The notes under the pieces are model-generated. The model made no database searches. It was not told where the DNA came from and was given only the letters and a program-made list of their open reading frames with translations. 64,000 nt of DNA. Source: Pyxicephalus adspersus (lineage: Eukaryota; Chordata; Amphibia; Anura; Pyxicephalidae). The stretch lies in NCBI RefSeq assembly GCF_032062135.1, contig NC_092861.1:142794641-142858640 (forward strand), written 5' to 3'. The position numbers and the translations under genes are program-made. Below, in pieces: positions 1 to 11,180 of the stretch (position 1 is the first letter of the stretch; every line of letters begins with the position of its first letter).

Positions 1-1587
1 AAGTCAAATGTGCCGTGAAATACAAAATAATCATACCGCCAGGAAGGTTAGTCAGGTGAATTTGTTTAGCAGCACATGGCTGCTACTTACCCTCTTGATT
101 CCTACGAAAGTGGTTAGGGTGTACTTAATTTTTCACACACTGATTCTGCATTTCAACTTTACTAAATAAAAAATAACACGGTGCAATATGTCATTTGCTA
201 TAGGTTGTTTTTACCTAGCTGCTAAGAACCAGATGATTTTGTATTTTCCTAATGCACAAAACCTTGGGTATACTTTCTTTTTCTCAAGATGGTAGCTGCC
301 TCCCTAAATACAAGTAGTTGTAGAGAACTGCTTTATATGTAAGAAAAAAAGAAAAGCAAAATGTCATGGATAAGAACTTTCGAACAGAACATCGGGAGCT
401 TTAAGAGGTTTATAATAAGTCAGATATTTTGGAGATAGAACTGAAAGAACCAAGCCGGGGCTGTGACCTCAATGCTATTATAGCCACTCACATACCTATG
501 AGAGTCCCAGAACAATAGCAAGAAAGACCTTTTGGCCGCTCATTCTTTGCAAACAAGCCCCTTGTTATCACAATCAGTCACTTCTAGCTGGCGTGCCTGT
601 AATATCTTGTGTTGTCCTTCTGCCTTAACAAGAAACATATGCATCTCACAAGTCGTATTCCCCAAAGGGCCTGACCATTCCTTCATCGGCGGGCCGCACA
701 CACTGGGAATGCCTGGTATGAGGGCAAATCTCTTAGCATGCCATCTACTGTTCTCTGGCTCAATTTCTTACAACAACTGCGCCTACAAGAGCCTATTCTT
801 AATGAGTGGCTGCACTACAATAGGCGTCTGATATATTGTACCTTAAATATATCTGTGTTGATAAGTCCATGAATAGAAGGCATTCCCCCAAAAGGTCACA
901 TTTGTTTCAAGTTTTCTGGAACATAAAAAACACTTCAGGAGGATTAGGTCTAGTTTGTTAACAAAAAAAAAAAAAAAATGCTAAGCTGTGAAAAAAAAGT
1001 CTTATTGCACTTGTGTGTTCTGCTTGTTAGCTGGTTGTCATTCCATATAAGACTTCACAATCTTTCACTTATGTGCTGCCCGCTTTAGATATATGATATT
1101 CTTATAGACTTATGGGAAAAGGCTATAAATTTTCTTGGCCTAAGCTCCATTTGAAATTTAACTTCTGAGGATTGCAAAGAAAGTGCAGACATTACACTAC
1201 AGACATGTCAATGGGATCAGCTTAACGCTGAATTCAAGGCAAACAGATGAAATATATACACATGGGAGCTGTTTTACCTAGCAAAGGATTTGTATATTGG
1301 TCTTTCAGGTTATGAGATTTACTGAATCTCTGCCGCACAGCATGGCCTTGTCTGATAGGGACAGAGACCTGATTTTTATCTGTTGCAGTTAAGTAACGCT
1401 AACAGGTCATGTTCCTCCCCTAGCGTGTGATTGGACAAGCCTGATATTGATAAGGTTAGTTGTTCTTCACCACATCTAACTGGACTTGTTAATAACATTT
1501 CATAACTTATCCAAGCTGATTCTTCCATTTTAAGGGGTATTAGGAAAATACTGCAGCATTTAAATCTATTCAGGTATTACCCACTCA
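1..1587. other. Intergenic, no gene seen
   Basis: AT-rich single-copy-looking sequence. The longest frame (99 codons, 532-831) has no recognisable domain, no splice context and ordinary composition, so I read it as chance. A short poly-A run sits near 961-978. I recognise no repeat family with confidence. Confidence 0.6.
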
Positions 1588-1595
1588 TTAAAGGG

Positions 1596-2013
1596 AAACT
1601 AAACCCTAGTTAGTATAGTTGTTTGGATATCTCCTTTTTTAAAATAACCTTTAGTTGCCAACCTCTTAATATTGATTTAAACATATAAACAAGAAATTAA
1701 GGGAAAGGAAAAACAGGGTTTTTTTGCCAAATAAAATTTGTATTGTAATAATCAGAGTGAATTGTACCAAAGTCTAAATAATTGCAATGTATACATACAT
1801 AATAGGTCCAAAACCCTATTAAAGCATCAGGGAATATAGACCCCCCACCCTATATATATGCTTCCCTATGACATATAGATAAAAGAAATAGACATATAGA
1901 TATGAAAGATAGATAATGTTTCATGTCCCAATGCGTTTCACAGCTGGGCTTCTTCAGGGGTGTAGAGAGAACTTTAATGTACCAGGTCGTAAAAATTCAA
2001 ACTAAACCCTAGT
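1596..2013 (-). mobile_element. 388-bp insert with exact 15-bp target duplication
   Basis: AAACTAAACCCTAGT occurs at 1596-1610 and again at 1999-2013. The second copy continues the host MITE in register, so 1611-1998 is an insertion. A 15-bp duplication is typical of target-primed retroposition (LINE, SINE or Penelope-like) and unlike hAT (8 bp) or Tc1 (TA). The insert carries a degenerate hammerhead-like motif on the minus strand (1925-1965), close to one edge. It has no open frame. Which retroelement moved it is unknown. Confidence 0.6.
1925..1965 (-). ncRNA. Degenerate hammerhead-ribozyme-like motif, copy 1
   Basis: On the minus strand the core CTGAAGA (1957-1951) fits CUGANGA. It is followed by a possible stem II and by GAAA, then CGCATT, which gives an AUU cleavage triplet. 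CCC upstream and GGG downstream can form three pairs of stem I. Stem II (GCC against TGT) is damaged and stem III keeps only its A-U pair. It is probably an inactive relic of the family seen better at 15.06 and 53.29 kb. Confidence 0.35.
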
Positions 2014-2539
2014 TTTTCTCACCTGTCCATGTTCTGTTGCAGGCTCCATCATCTTCTTCTTTCTTCTTTTCCTCGTTCCTACATTTGGCCATCTTGATTG
2101 GCAAAGTCGGGATGACATAATTTCCACGTGGACGCTGGAGTTCATTCAGTCCCAGCAACCGCAGCTCTGAACTGAATAGGAGAAGATAATAATCAGGCAG
2201 GTAAGAATGCCTATTGCAGAACAGACATCACCTATCCCTTTCTGAAATAAAACCCTGTTAGATTACACATTTTTAGTGTAACTTTAGTTCTGCTTTAAAG
2301 TTTAATAAACCCAATTTTGGCAAAATCTAATAGAAATCACATGATTAGGTAAATACAAATAGTGTATAGAAGCATGGTGCAGGACGGGATAGCCATTGCA
2401 TAGGTTAAAGTGCTTGCAGACTGCATTACAACAACTTCCTCTCTAAAGTCAACAAGTAGACAGCTCAATCAGATTTGATCATATGAAAACAAAAGACTAC
2501 ATTTCCCTTGCATTATGGTAATAATGTGTCTACATGAGG

Positions 2540-3080
2540 ATGCAGGACCCATAATTCACAGCAAGTATTAGGTGATAGATCATTTGTCCTTAAGACAAGA
2601 ACTCAAATGAATTAGAGGTCTTGGCTATGTCGGTACAAGCACAGCTATTGCCTAAAACAGCTACACCATGGGGTTTTTGAATTAGCAAAATTAAGTATTT
2701 TAAAATATTTTGGGCTGATTTACTTTTACTTCTGGTCAACAGCAGGATGTGAAGAAAAAAAAGTGAAGGGACAGGCGATGTTCTTTCCACAATAAGACAT
2801 GATTACCTGCTTGTATGCAATCCAACTACACTAACTTGCACATTCACCATATGCCGGGAGCTATGGCATCCTAACTTGGCCAATGGAGATGGCCAAAGAT
2901 TGGCAACCCAGTGGAGAAGCAAAAGAAGGGGGTGGCTCCCATGATGGAATAAGTATAGGTGAGTGTACTTAAAAAATTGCAATTATTAATCAAGGTTATT
3001 TTATTAGGAACCTGCCTGGTCATATTTTTAAAAGTAAGACTCTGGTTCTGCTTATGTTTAGAAAAGGCTGAGAAAGGAGT
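2540..3080 (+). mobile_element. Diverged T2-like MITE fragment
   Basis: The part at 2872-3060 repeats the internal motif of the 1588-2298 element (CTTGGCCAATGGAGATGG) and ends in a decayed version of its right terminus (CTGGTTCTGCTTA). The left boundary is uncertain. It carries no coding potential. Confidence 0.4.
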
Positions 3081-3739
3081 TTCCATTTCTTAACTTGCCC
3101 GTTGTCCCAATATACAGTAAATGAATGAGCAAGGATGTCTAAAAAGTACCGCTCTCCTTTAGGTCTAAATGAGTTGGCTTGTTTTTCCGGTAACTATACA
3201 TCCCATTCATGGATTTCCCTTTTAAAGAAATATACATTAGGGGTCTTCGAAACCTTATTAGCCTAATAAGATTGTGGGATCTGTAAATCAGGACCTGTAT
3301 CTCCCTCACTGGAAACCCAAACCCTCCACTCTCTGTTCCCTCTGCAGACACAGATAACGAAGAACAAACAGCTTTCCCTTTCTAGAGAGCATTAGGCAAG
3401 GCTAGGATGGCGGAGAAGTTAGCGGTGCAGGTCATGTTCAATGAAAGCTTCGAGATAAGGGAGCTGTGAGGTCGCCTTTGCTTACCACATGAAGCCATGA
3501 ATCTTTGATGAAGGTATCTTTCCTGTACTTTGTGAACAATTTAATTCAATTAAAAATAAATTGATCTCTATTCTCTGCACGGGTAATGTAGATGAACAGA
3601 ATAGGCTGGAACACGTCAACTCCTAGACAGCTACCTTGAACTCTCATTAATCTTTCTAATGACAATGGAATTATTCATTTAAGTATTTCTTGTTTAAATG
3701 CAACAAGTACATTTTGAGGGTAAATTTCATTGCTGCATG

Positions 3740-5215
3740 ATCATGGGCCTGTTTCAATATCCCTGCATTGAGCTTAGAAAGGTCAGGAGGTTGCCAAGAC
3801 CCCTATTTCATGTCAACCAACCTGTATGTTCTCCCATATGAGGGTTACTTTCTATACTGTATGCTCATGGGCCTGTTCCTATGTCCCCACATTAAGTCTA
3901 NNNNNNNNNNNNNNNNNNNNNNNNNNNNNNNNNNNNNNNNNNNNNNNNNNNNNNNNNNNNNNNNNNNNNNNNNNNNNNNNNNNNNNNNNNNNNNNNNNNN
4001 NNNNNNNNNNNNNNNNNNNNNNNNNNNNNNNNNNNNNNNNNNNNNNNNNNNNNNNNNNNNNNNNNNNNNNNNNNNNNNNNNNNNNNNNNNNNNNNNNNNN
4101 NNNNNNNNNNNNNNNNNNNNNNNNNNNNNNNNNNNNNNNNNNNNNNNNNNNNNNNNNNNNNNNNNNNNNNNNNNNNNNNNNNNNNNNNNNNNNNNNNNNN
4201 NNNNNNNNNNNNNNNNNNNNNNNNNNNNNNNNNNNNNNNNNNNNNNNNNNNNNNNNNNNNNNNNNNNNNNNNNNNNNNNNNNNNNNNNNNNNNNNNNNNN
4301 NNNNNNNNNNNNNNNNNNNNNNNNNNNNNNNNNNNNNNNNNNNNNNNNNNNNNNNNNNNNNNNNNNNNNNNNNNNNNNNNNNNNNNNNNNNNNNNNNNNN
4401 NNNNNNNNNNNNNNNNNNNNNNNNNNNNNNNNNNNNNNNNNNNNNNNNNNNNNNNNNNNNNNNNNNNNNNNNNNNNNNNNNNNNNNNNNNNNNNNNNNNN
4501 NNNNNNNNNNNNNNNNNNNNNNNNNNNNNNNNNNNNNNNNNNNNNNNNNNNNNNNNNNNNCCTATTCCACATCAACCAACCAATATGAACACTCATATGA
4601 GGGTAACTTTCTATACTGTATGCTTATGGGCCTGTTCCAATATTTCAATATTTCTGCATTGAACCTATAAAATCCAGAAGGTTGCCAAGACCCTAATTCA
4701 TGTCAACCAACCCACATGACCAGAAGGTTTGGTATGTAATCAGTTTCTAATGGATAGTTGTCATGCTACTTAAGTAGCCATGATTTCTAACCCACATGAC
4801 CACCCAAATGAGGGTAACTTTCTATACTGTATGTTTATGGGCCTGTTCCAATATTTCAATATTCCTGAATTAAACCTATAAAGGTCAGAAGTTTGCCAAG
4901 ACCCCATTAATGTCAACGAACTCACATGACCACCCAAATGAGTGTAACTTTCTTTACTATATGTTCATTGGCCTGTTCCAATATTACTTCATTGAGCGAA
5001 CAAAAGTCATAAGGATGCCAAGACCCCTATTCCATGTTAACCAACCCACATGTCCACTCATGTGAGGGTAACTTTTCTTAGTGTATGTTCATGGGCCTGT
5101 TCCATAATTCCTGCATTGAGCTTATAAATATTAAATGGTTGCAAAGTCCACTATTCCATGTCTAACAACCAACCAACAGACCAACTAACAATCCAATATG
5201 ACCACTATAAGTCTT
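3740..5215 (+). repeat. ~125-bp tandem repeat (minisatellite) with assembly gap
   Basis: The phrase GGGCCTGTTCCAATAT returns near 3745, 3869, 4628, 4839, 4968 and 5094. Visible spacings are 124, 211, 130 and 124 bases; the 211 step contains an extra ~80-base insertion at about 4715-4795. Each unit also holds GTTGCCAAGACCCC, CATGTCAACCAACC and TGAGGGTAACTTTCTATACT. Copies differ at many positions, so the array is old. The gap falls inside it, so the true copy number is unknown. Frames across the array are artefacts of the N run. Confidence 0.9.
3901..4560. other. Assembly gap (660 N)
   Basis: An unbroken run of N inside the ~125-bp tandem array. Collapsed or unresolved repeat copies are the likely cause. 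The stated gap length need not be the real one. Confidence 0.99.
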
Positions 5216-5535
5216 TTTATAGTCCCTGTATGCCCTCATTTAAGAACAATTGTTGAAATATCCTATATGGTCCTTCTACAGGGTCCAAATTGCCACTTTT
5301 TTGCTTTCTCTCAACCCCCTGGAGCGGGTGCACTGGAATGATGCACCTTCCTCTGCTTTCATCTTTGTCTCGGCGTTGCTATAGTTAAGATGACTAATTA
5401 TTCTGTAGCAGTAAACACTTTCACACTAACAAGGTTGGTTGGGTGCCCAAAGGGAAGTTAGCTTCGATAAAGTAACCTAAGAGGGCATAATAAGAAAACA
5501 TGATGCATGCAAAATGCAGAACAGAGCGATGCGTG

Positions 5536-6095
5536 TACAATATTTCTACAGAAGTTTATGGACACCTGACCTTCTCACCTACGTATTTGACCAAAAGAAT
5601 GTAGATGCCCCTTGAAATGATTAGGTTTAGGCTTTTCTTGTGAAGATTACAGGTAATGCTACAGCATACAAAGTTTTCTTAGACAATCTCATGTGTATAA
5701 CTTTTTGGAATCATATTGGTGAAGGTCCTATTTGGTTTCTACAAAACTATGCTTCTGTTTACAAAATTAGCTCCAAAAAAGATGGTTTGGCAAGAATGGT
5801 GAGAGGAACTCCAGTGGTGTGCACAGAACCCTGATCTCAACTCTACTAAATACCTCTTGGAAGAATCAGAATGCAACTGATAACCAGATGTTCTTCAATA
5901 TCGGTACCTGATCTCACAAATGAGCACAAATTTCTACAGAACTACTCCATATTTCAGAAAAATGGAGGCTATGCTAGCTGCAAATGAGATGGAGGGACTC
6001 AATGCTAATGTCAATAGCTTTGGAACTAAACATTCAACAAGCTCATATAGATGTGATGGTCAGGTGTCCACACACTTATATATTATTATGTGCAC
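5536..6095 (+). mobile_element. Tc1/mariner-like element, internally deleted
   Basis: Inverted termini are visible: TTTATGGACACCTGACC near 5554 and GGTCAGGTGTCCACACA near 6058, with the outer ends near TA at 5536. Between them lies only the C-terminal part of a Tc1-like transposase reading frame. The full family is usually about 1.2-1.6 kb, so this copy lacks the DNA-binding domain and the first catalytic residues. It is non-autonomous and old. Confidence 0.75.
5640..6025 (+). pseudogene. Tc1-like transposase C-terminal remnant
   Basis: Frame 5640-5834 gives GNATAYKVFLDN, then FWNHIGEGPIWFLQNYA. This matches the Tc1 pattern GNATAYKDILDN...FGEGPFLFQHDCAP around the second catalytic Asp, but the expected HDCAP is QNYAS here, so the catalytic Asp is lost. 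After a frame change, 5900-6010 reads like the terminal part (leucine/arginine-rich helix, then MEAMLAANEMEG, compare VEAVIAAKGG). Frameshifts and substitutions make it non-functional. Confidence 0.7.
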
Positions 6096-6600
6096 AATAT
6101 AAAGTTTGTAAGTACTTCTGGTAATAATGAACAATAGACATGCAACATCAGAAATTCATTTTATTGCCTTTACTGTATTTTTATTCCTATATAAACATAT
6201 ACTGAAATTACCATCAGCAACCAAGCAGTCAAAAGTATTTGCCATGGTCCACATCTGACTGTTTTCTCCATCCTAAAAGCACTTAGAGTTCTTCATAGCT
6301 CCCATAGGCCTTTAAACTAAACAGTCCTGCAGAAGAAATTAATAATAAGAAATAAAATGCAGTTCTACATTCTGCTATACAACTCTATGCTGTGTGATCT
6401 TCAGATTTAAGCATCAGCATTTTCCAGCTTCTTTTACAGATGTGTAACCCTAATAGAGATTACATTGTATAGGTTACGAATCAGGGGCATACACCCTACC
6501 AGTCCCTTAACAAAATAATAATTCCTACATAGCTGTGGAAGCAGTGATATCACTGCAGCAGTCAAAGTTAGAGCTCTCCATTCAGCAAACTCATGCCTAG
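6096..6600. other. Intergenic, nothing recognised
   Basis: AT-rich sequence with no open frame of note, no tandem structure and no repeat family that I recognise. Confidence 0.5.
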
Positions 6601-6604
6601 TGTT

Positions 6605-6757
6605 GGGTTAGCACAAGGGACATCTGGGAAAAAAATCTAGTGGGCCACAGTCATATGCCCTCCAAATTAAATTAGTAGGCACTTTGCCACAAAAGCTTTA
6701 AGTTCTGGGGGGCTCTCCTCATTTTTTCTGGTGGGCCCCAGGTCCCTAGCCTGACCC
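6605..6757. mobile_element. hAT-like MITE fragment (family K)
   Basis: GTGGGCCACAG and GGTGGGCCCCAGGTCCC, then CTAGCCTGACCCTT at the right edge, match the outer parts of the better copy at 27838-28039. The left terminus is degraded and no target duplication is clear. Confidence 0.45.
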
Positions 6758-8030
6758 TTTTCATGCACCTTGCTGATTGGTGAGCAAGCTGGGGTTATGA
6801 CTTTTAGTATATATTCACAATGGCGGTGAGGTTGTGATATGTATACCATTTCCTCATGCCAAGGAAATGCTGCCTCTGGAGAGGCGCTACATGTAGCCTA
6901 TCCTAGCAGCATCCCTATAGAGACGAATGGGGGCAGCAGTGAGTGGTATTAGTACTGCTCACTGCCACCAGCTGTCAAATGGACCAATTCTGTTTTTTAA
7001 AGAACCAGTGCTCCAATGTGAGTGACTGAGCTGCAAAGTGCCAGCCACTGGGAGCAACTTAAGATTGTTCTTAGGCTGAGACCAATGCAGAGAGACCTCT
7101 GACTGACAAAGTTGGACCAATTCAGAGAGTTCGCTGCTTCCACATACTACACAGTAGTCTTACTTTTTGGCATGATAGCAGGGAACTTGTTTTTCTTTAC
7201 TATGTCAGTGGCTGCTTGACGAGCCAAACAAATGGTGAGATTGTGAACACTTACCAGTTGGGACGTTTAGCCATCAAGAGTTAATTTTCCTTTAAATGTT
7301 CATATAAAATAGAGAACCCCATACAACAGTTACATGTGTCAAACAGCAGTTTATTAATCTGTTACCATTTCTTTGCCTTTAAAGAAGTATTTTCCATAAG
7401 GTAAAGACTCGTGTTGAAGGTTTTTACGGGGAAGTAAATTTAAAACTTCCTTCTTGGCGTAACTTTTTTTTTCTAACACAAACAGCGTATTGTTATCCTG
7501 AGGTAAGTGCTCAGAATGGCCTTTTATCTTTTTTGAAGAAGTTACTAAATCTATAGACCTATTAAATGTTCTATGACAAAGTTTCAGGTGCGAGTGCTGA
7601 ACAATGACACATTCACTGCCTTGTCGGAGGATGAATCAGCTTTGTTTCAAAGAATACGTTCACCAAACAAACAGCCTGGTGGGAATATTTTCACTGTCAT
7701 CACTAACACAGCGAATCACGTCTATCTTGGAAATTGCTCAACCCCCTACATCTGAGGATGACACGGATCTAAGAACATGCTGATGTAATCTGTCCTCCGG
7801 TACTTTTTGTTATTCAAAATTCTAAAATCAGTGAAAGATAAATTGAACGTCCAGGCATTGCTCAGACATAACTCCAAACTTTCCTTTTCTATACTAGTCA
7901 TATAATAGGAATTTTATTTTCATTTGTCCTGTTCTTGTAGCAAGAAATAGTTTTAATTTTTGATGTATTGTCACAACAAAATTTCCTACTGATGTAGGCA
8001 CATTCACCAGAACTACATCTCCCAAAGGTC
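6758..8030. other. Intergenic, no gene supported
   Basis: The 60-codon frame at 7573-7755 has protein-like composition but no domain I recognise, no clear splice context and no homologous copy in the window. The remainder is unremarkable. Confidence 0.45.
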
Positions 8031-8034
8031 AGTT

Positions 8035-8195
8035 CAATTATTATTATTTCCGTTAATGAACAGTATTTGTAAAGCACCAACATATTACGCATCACTGTAC
8101 AATAAATAGGGGTTGCAAATGACTGATACAAACAAATGACACAGGAGGAGGAGAGGAGCCTGTCCAAAAGACTTTACAATCTTACAATCTAATCT
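8035..8195 (-). mobile_element. L2/CR1-type LINE 3' tail
   Basis: On the minus strand it reads TTGTAAG...CCTCCTCCTGTGTCATTTG, then GGTTGCAAATGACTGA-type sequence, CAGTGATGCG, and the AT-rich (ATT)n end. The same tail occurs at 41.6-42.1, 49.1-49.5, 55.3 and 58.3 kb. Only the 3' UTR part is present (5' truncation). Confidence 0.65.
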
Positions 8196-8214
8196 ACCAG
8201 TACCGTTATTATGT

Positions 8215-8415
8215 TCAGTGGTGCACAGCATGTGCCGAGCAGCATATAAAGCTGGGACACCCGGTGCATCCTGGCTTCCCCTGCGACTGCAAGGACTGAA
8301 TGAATTCCTGCATGCATGCATAAGAGTTATGTCATCCCGACCTGGCCAATCAAGATGGCTAAGGAACAAAACCAAAAAGAGAAGAAGGAAGAAGATGGGC
8401 GCACCATCCAAGAGT
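8215..8415 (+). mobile_element. T2-like MITE internal fragment
   Basis: ATGTCATCCCGACCTGGCCA and CAATCAAGATGGCTAAGG (8329-8365) repeat, in the opposite orientation, the central part of the 1588-2298 element. The termini are not recognisable. Confidence 0.5.
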
Positions 8416-9745
8416 GTGGCCAGGAGTTAATTGGCAAGCTACAGTCTTGGTGGTGATAGACATGCCCACTGCAACTTTTCTTTTTCATCCCACTGTAGCC
8501 CAGTGCAGTGCAAAAATGTTGCCACCCCGTCACATGTTGGACAGGCTCAGATTAGCATTTTTGTCAAGAAGAACCAAAAAGGTTAATATTGGGACCAATA
8601 TGGCAATTCTTTTATTCCTCAGGCAGTTGGTGGTTTCATAGGCATTTTTCAGGTGCAAAAATTGAAGTTTTGAATTTGAAAATTAAAACTTTTTTGAAGT
8701 TGAATTGAAGTCTTTTTTAAAGTGGTTTCAGGCATTCTGGAGGACAGTTTTACCAATCCTCATGAATACCCGAAACAGTGTAAAATAAAAAAAAATTCCA
8801 CCCGAAACTTAAACAAGAAGAAGAGAGAAGAGAAGATAATTTGCAAAAGCCTGGAATAGCCCAACAGTTACAAGTTACCTGGTTGCCTGTTACCACTCCC
8901 AGGGACCTAGTGGTTGCTCTAAACACTTTTTTTGTGGCTAGTCTGAGTTTACCCTCAGTGTATTTCAATAATTTGATTAACTTCTAGTTCCATAAGTATT
9001 ATCCTTATCATTGTTCTGTTTTTGTTTCTATTTTTCTAACCAATAACATTTAAACCTTTTTTACTTTTATATATTTTGTTCATTACCTTTTTTTTTAGTG
9101 TCACATTAAAAAGTGCAATTAAAAAAAAAACTTTTTTTTATAATAATAAGTGACTAAAAAACAAATAAAAAATAATAAAGGTATTGGGGAATGAAGAGGC
9201 CCAAAGTGGAAACCTAAACATCCATAAATGGATCACAGGTATGAGAGCTGAACTGGTTAAAGATGTTTACTATAAGTGCTTAAAAAAATACAATAATAAT
9301 TTGCTTGATGATAGTTCCACTTTCATAACTGTACTTAAAAGTGTTTTAACATTTTTGCAGTGACCTTCTAGATCTCTTCGTTAACCGATGTCTCCATGAG
9401 ACCTGTTAAGCAGGGAACATATTTCTGCCAAATAATAATGAAGCACTTAGGCCCATCTGTTTGCATTTAGTTTGCTAAAACAGAAACAACTGTAATGCAG
9501 AGTTATTTGCAAACACAGATGAACTTCGCATGTGGTGTTGTCAGATTTATCTACATAGGTGATCTATGCTCACACGTCTTTGATAACTACTGAAAAGGAA
9601 AAGCTTCAAGGACCTTCAACGCAATCTTGGTGTTGCCACTATTGGGATTTATTAGGACTAGTTTAAAAAAAAAAAAAAACTTTATATATGGCTTGTTTTA
9701 ATCTATTAAACAAAACTAAGGGCTCCTATATGACAGTCTAAACAA
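8416..9745. other. Intergenic, low complexity in part
   Basis: Contains AT-rich and poly-T/poly-A runs (about 9050-9150 and 9664-9680). I see no gene, tandem repeat or recognised element. Confidence 0.5.
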
Positions 9746-10313
9746 GTGTTTCTCAATCAGGGTTCTTTAGATCCCCAGGGTTCCTTTAGAGTTTGCTAGT
9801 GGTTCCTTGAGCAATGAGCAATGTGTATCTCTCAGCTCAGCCTAGCTCAGTGGTCACCAACTTTTTCGATCCGAGTGGGAACCCGGGTGTCACTCAAAGG
9901 GGGAGAAACATCCCCCATATTGACGTCATGATGTCATAACCCCACCCACTCTCCCATCGCAGTTTTGAGCCTGGGATTGGAAAGTGGACGGGTTGTGTCA
10001 CTTCCCTAAACCAGTGATTTGTACAAGAAATATGGTCCACAGCTCTGGCCGGTGCCTGCCCCCAGCGTGGTTCTCCTCCTCACCTGGCTCGGGGGCACCT
10101 GCCTGAGCTGTGGACCACCAAACTTTTCCGCGAACCACAGGTTGGCGACTGCTGGTCTAGCTGACCCCAATGATCTTTTTGGCTGTAAGGGTGACATTCT
10201 TCTCAATGGCCAGCAATGTAAGAGGTATTATTACCTCTGACCACCACACCAATATACCCGACACCTGAAAGTTATTTTAAGGGTTCCCCTAAAATAAAAA
10301 GGTCAAGAAACAC
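9746..10313 (+). mobile_element. hAT-like MITE family A, interrupted
   Basis: The left part (9746-9847) begins GTGTTTCTCAATCAGGGTTC and holds CTTGAGCAATGAGCAAT. The right part (10163-10313) holds CAATGATCTTTTTGGC and ends AAGGTCAAGAAACAC, so the termini are inverted. The family A order is broken by a family B element at 9848-10154. Other A copies lie near 10.9, 15.5, 18.8, 22.3, 27.5, 34.6 and 43.6 kb. Confidence 0.7.
9848..10154 (+). mobile_element. hAT-like MITE family B nested in family A
   Basis: Termini CAGTGGTCACCAAC and GGTTGGCGACTGCTG are inverted repeats. Eight-base flanks GCCTAGCT (9840-9847) and GTCTAGCT (10155-10162) match at 7 of 8 positions, as expected for hAT insertion. Frames inside it are incidental. 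There is no transposase, so it is non-autonomous. Confidence 0.8.
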
Positions 10314-10894
10314 ATAAGTCAACGCAAAATACTAAAGATGGCCCAAACTAAGTACTCATTATTTGTTGACTGGCACTTGGATGTCTGAAGAAGTAACACT
10401 AGGCTCTCTTGGGTAATGTAGTGCTGGTAAAGACTTCTGTGGTAGTTCAGCTGGAACACAACAAATGATGGAGGTAAAGCCCCCGTGAAGCTTAGATACA
10501 TTATCAAGCATAGTACAGACCTGTGGCTGAAAATGATGAGAAATCTGAAATTGTCACCTGTATCTCTATGCACTACCGACGACCTCTGGTGGTTTTTACC
10601 ACTAACACTGTAACTGTAACTTTACCTGCTACATGCCTATGCCCAACTGCCTTTCTCCGAAATAAAATAGTTGAAATAAATAGACACCCACCCCTTCCTG
10701 GCAACCATGAGGAACTTTTGCAGAAGACGGCTTACAAAACACAGAAAACTCCCCCGCCATTCTTAATATTGAAGTCAAGTTTGTCCAGGGAATGATTTTT
10801 AGGTGATTTCTTTGTGGTAGAACAAGTCCTCATGCTAAAGCCTAGCCTTCCTACCAATAACCAGGAATGTGGGAATGTGTCAATCACAGTCTAA

Positions 10895-11180
10895 GTCAGT
10901 GTTTCTCTGGGGGAACGCTTGAATACCTTTAAGGTCTTCAGGGATCCCCTGCTATAATTACTATATCCACAGATCACAGTATATAAGTGTATCAAATAGT
11001 AAGAAGAATACCTCATTTATTGATGGCCATTGGGAAGAATGTCACGTTTACAAATAGCCAAAAAGATCATTGGTGTCACATAAACTGACCTTAGAGTCTC
11101 AAGGTGCCTATTGACCTAGGAACCCCCAGCAACCTCTCGAACCCTAGGGTTCCATAGAACCACGGTTGAGAACCAACTGT
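10895..11180 (-). mobile_element. hAT-like MITE family A copy
   Basis: Minus-strand copy: GTTTCTCTGGGGGAACG, GGTCTTCAGGGATCCCCTGC, CCAAAAAGATCATTGGTGTC and GGTTCCATAGAACCACGGTT in family order. Target duplication not clear. Confidence 0.65.

Larger units (their letters stand above)
1588..2298. mobile_element. T2/Kolobok-like MITE with nested insert
   Basis: The element is bounded by TTAA at both ends (1588-1591 and 2295-2298). Imperfect terminal inverted repeats follow: left AGGGAAACTAAACCCTAG, right, read inward, AAGCAGAACTAAAGTTA. TTAA plus AGG-type ends is the signature of the T2 MITEs described in Xenopus; piggyBac-like elements also use TTAA, so the superfamily is an inference. An internal motif on the minus strand (CCAATCAAGATGGC, about 2090-2105) recurs near 8345 and 40420. 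A 388-bp segment (1611-1998) is inserted near the left end and flanked by an exact 15-bp duplication. Confidence 0.65.

Noticed and set aside
532..831. 99-codon frame
   Set aside because: No recognised domain, no splice or promoter context, single occurrence.
3768..4670. Frames of 232-300 codons
   Set aside because: They run through the 660-N assembly gap; the real sequence on each side is a tandem repeat.
7573..7755. Protein-like 60-codon frame
   Set aside because: Composition looks coding, but no family is recognised and no acceptor/donor pair brackets it.
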